A program made the translations under genes and the position numbers. Under the pieces are notes generated by a model that had not been told where the DNA came from, did no database searches, and saw only the letters and a list, made by a program, of their open reading frames with translations. A DNA stretch of 5,367 nucleotides, taken from NCBI GenBank assembly GCA_934438035.1, contig CAKSBK010000090.1, positions 1 to 5,367 of the forward strand, in the 5' to 3' direction. Positions 4,429-5,367 of the stretch are shown here, one piece after another (position 1 is the stretch's first letter; each line of letters opens with the position of its first letter). The stretch is from an uncultured Christensenellaceae bacterium. GTDB taxonomy: Bacteria; Bacillota; Clostridia; Christensenellales; Christensenellaceae.

Positions 4429-5367
4429 ATGGATTATAAATTCGAGCTCGCTAAGAGCATGAGCGGGGCGGCAAATATTTCCGCAGAGGAGCTTTGCGCA
4501 ATGCTGGAGCTTCCGCCGGATTCCGCTATGGGAGATTACGCTCTTCCCTGCTTTAAACTCGCAAAAAGCATGAGAAAAGCGCCCGCACTTATAGCCGAGG
4601 AGCTTTCAAAAGCGGCTTTTCCCTCATTTATAAGCAAAACAGAGGTTAAGGGAGGCTATTTAAACTTCTTTATCGACAAGGGATATTTTGCAAAAGCCAC
4701 TCTTGAAGCCGTAGGTGAAAATTACGGCTCTTCCGATATGGGAAACGGCAAAACCGTGGTCATGGATTACTCGTCTATAAACATAGCGAAGCCCTTTCAC
4801 ATAGGTCATCTTTCCACAACCGCAATAGGCAATTCCTTAAAGAGAATTTATAAACACCTGGGTTACGACGTAGTCGGCGTAAACCACTTGGGAGACTGGG
4901 GAACGCAGTTCGGAAAGCTCATCTGCGCATATAAGCGCTGGGGCAGCGACGAAGAGATAGAAAAAAATTCAATCCACGCTCTTTTGGATTTATACGTGCG
5001 TTTTCACGAGGAAGCGGAAAAGGACCCCTCTTTAAACGACGAGGGCAGGGCGTGGTTTAAAAAGATAGAGGACGGAGATAAAGAGGCGCTCTCCATTTTT
5101 AACCGCTTTAAGGAGCTCACTTTAAAAGAAGTGGGCAAGGTTTACGACCGCCTCGGCGTTTGCTTTGAAAGCTATGCGGGGGAAAGCTTCTATAACGACA
5201 AAATGCAGCCCGTTATAGACGAGCTTAAAGAGAAAAACCTTTTAGAATATTCCGACGGCGCATACGTCGTGCGCATGGACTTGGGAACGGACGAAAACGG
5301 AAAAGACCTTGTTCCGCCCTGCATAGTTTTAAAAAGCGACGGAACCTCCATTTACGCTACAAGAGAC
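4429..5367 (+). CDS. argS: Arginyl-tRNA synthetase, N-terminal part (runs off the window)
   Basis: The class I synthetase that attaches arginine to tRNA-Arg in the cytoplasm. The first 313 codons are present; the family is usually about 550-600 residues, so roughly the last 45% lies beyond the window. Residues 1 to about 90 form the Arg-tRNA synthetase N-terminal (tRNA D-loop binding) domain, including MGDYALPCFKLAK (34-46) and GGYLNFFI (75-82). The catalytic domain begins near 110 with DYSSINIAKPFHIGHL, which holds the HIGH signature at 124-127. NHLGDWGTQFGKLI (152-165) is also highly conserved in ArgRS. The last visible residues, LKSDGTSIYATRD, are a typical ArgRS segment. The KMSKS-like loop and anticodon-binding domain are not in view. 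The ribosome binding site is weak (gcagg, about 8 bases before ATG), but the start fits the domain. No frameshift is seen. Confidence 0.96.
   Translation, partial: MDYKFELAKSMSGAANISAEELCAMLELPPDSAMGDYALPCFKLAKSMRKAPALIAEELSKAAFPSFISKTEVKGGYLNFFIDKGYFAKATLEAVGENYGSSDMGNGKTVVMDYSSINIAKPFHIGHLSTTAIGNSLKRIYKHLGYDVVGVNHLGDWGTQFGKLICAYKRWGSDEEIEKNSIHALLDLYVRFHEEAEKDPSLNDEGRAWFKKIEDGDKEALSIFNRFKELTLKEVGKVYDRLGVCFESYAGESFYNDKMQPVIDELKEKNLLEYSDGAYVVRMDLGTDENGKDLVPPCIVLKSDGTSIYATRD

Overview
The window looks like chromosome from a low-to-mid GC Gram-positive bacterium, probably an uncultured member of the Clostridia. This rests on strong AGGAG-type ribosome binding sites, consensus sigma-A promoters, hairpin-plus-T-run terminators, a class II fructose-bisphosphate aldolase, a DUF378 mini-membrane protein and a class I arginyl-tRNA synthetase. 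I cannot name a genus from sequence alone.

Layout, left to right. (1) 1-758: the 3' end of a surface-type coiled-coil protein made of 79-residue repeats, with one C-terminal membrane anchor, closed by a terminator at 824-865. (2) 866-1063: AT-rich DNA with a nested inverted repeat. (3) 1064-2140: the most unusual part. Two copies of a compact, RNA-like element (1064-1234 on +, 2010-2140 on -) face each other and enclose two divergent small genes: a 56-residue membrane protein (1265-1435, -) and an ArsR-type repressor (1637-1978, +). The repressor has a consensus promoter and a leader with two strong hairpins. (4) 2173-3609: a short repeat related to the terminator at 824, then fba (-) with its terminator, then a DUF378 gene (-) with its terminator. 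(5) 3624-4013: about 390 bases with no recognisable gene. (6) 4014-4187: a complete tRNA transcription unit (consensus promoter, tRNA, terminator) whose CAU-anticodon tRNA lacks four bases of the anticodon stem. (7) 4365-5367: promoter and the first 313 codons of argS, which runs off the window.

fba and argS are housekeeping genes (glycolysis and translation), each with its own signals. The 1064-2140 block reads as an accessory insertion between the coiled-coil gene and fba. Its two RNA-like copies keep the same hairpins, and the differences between them keep pairing only in one orientation, which suggests real structured RNAs rather than a plain repeat. I do not recognise the class. Each copy ends about 30 bases from the stop codon of the gene it faces, so the copies, the membrane protein and the repressor may form one regulatory unit. 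That last step is inference.
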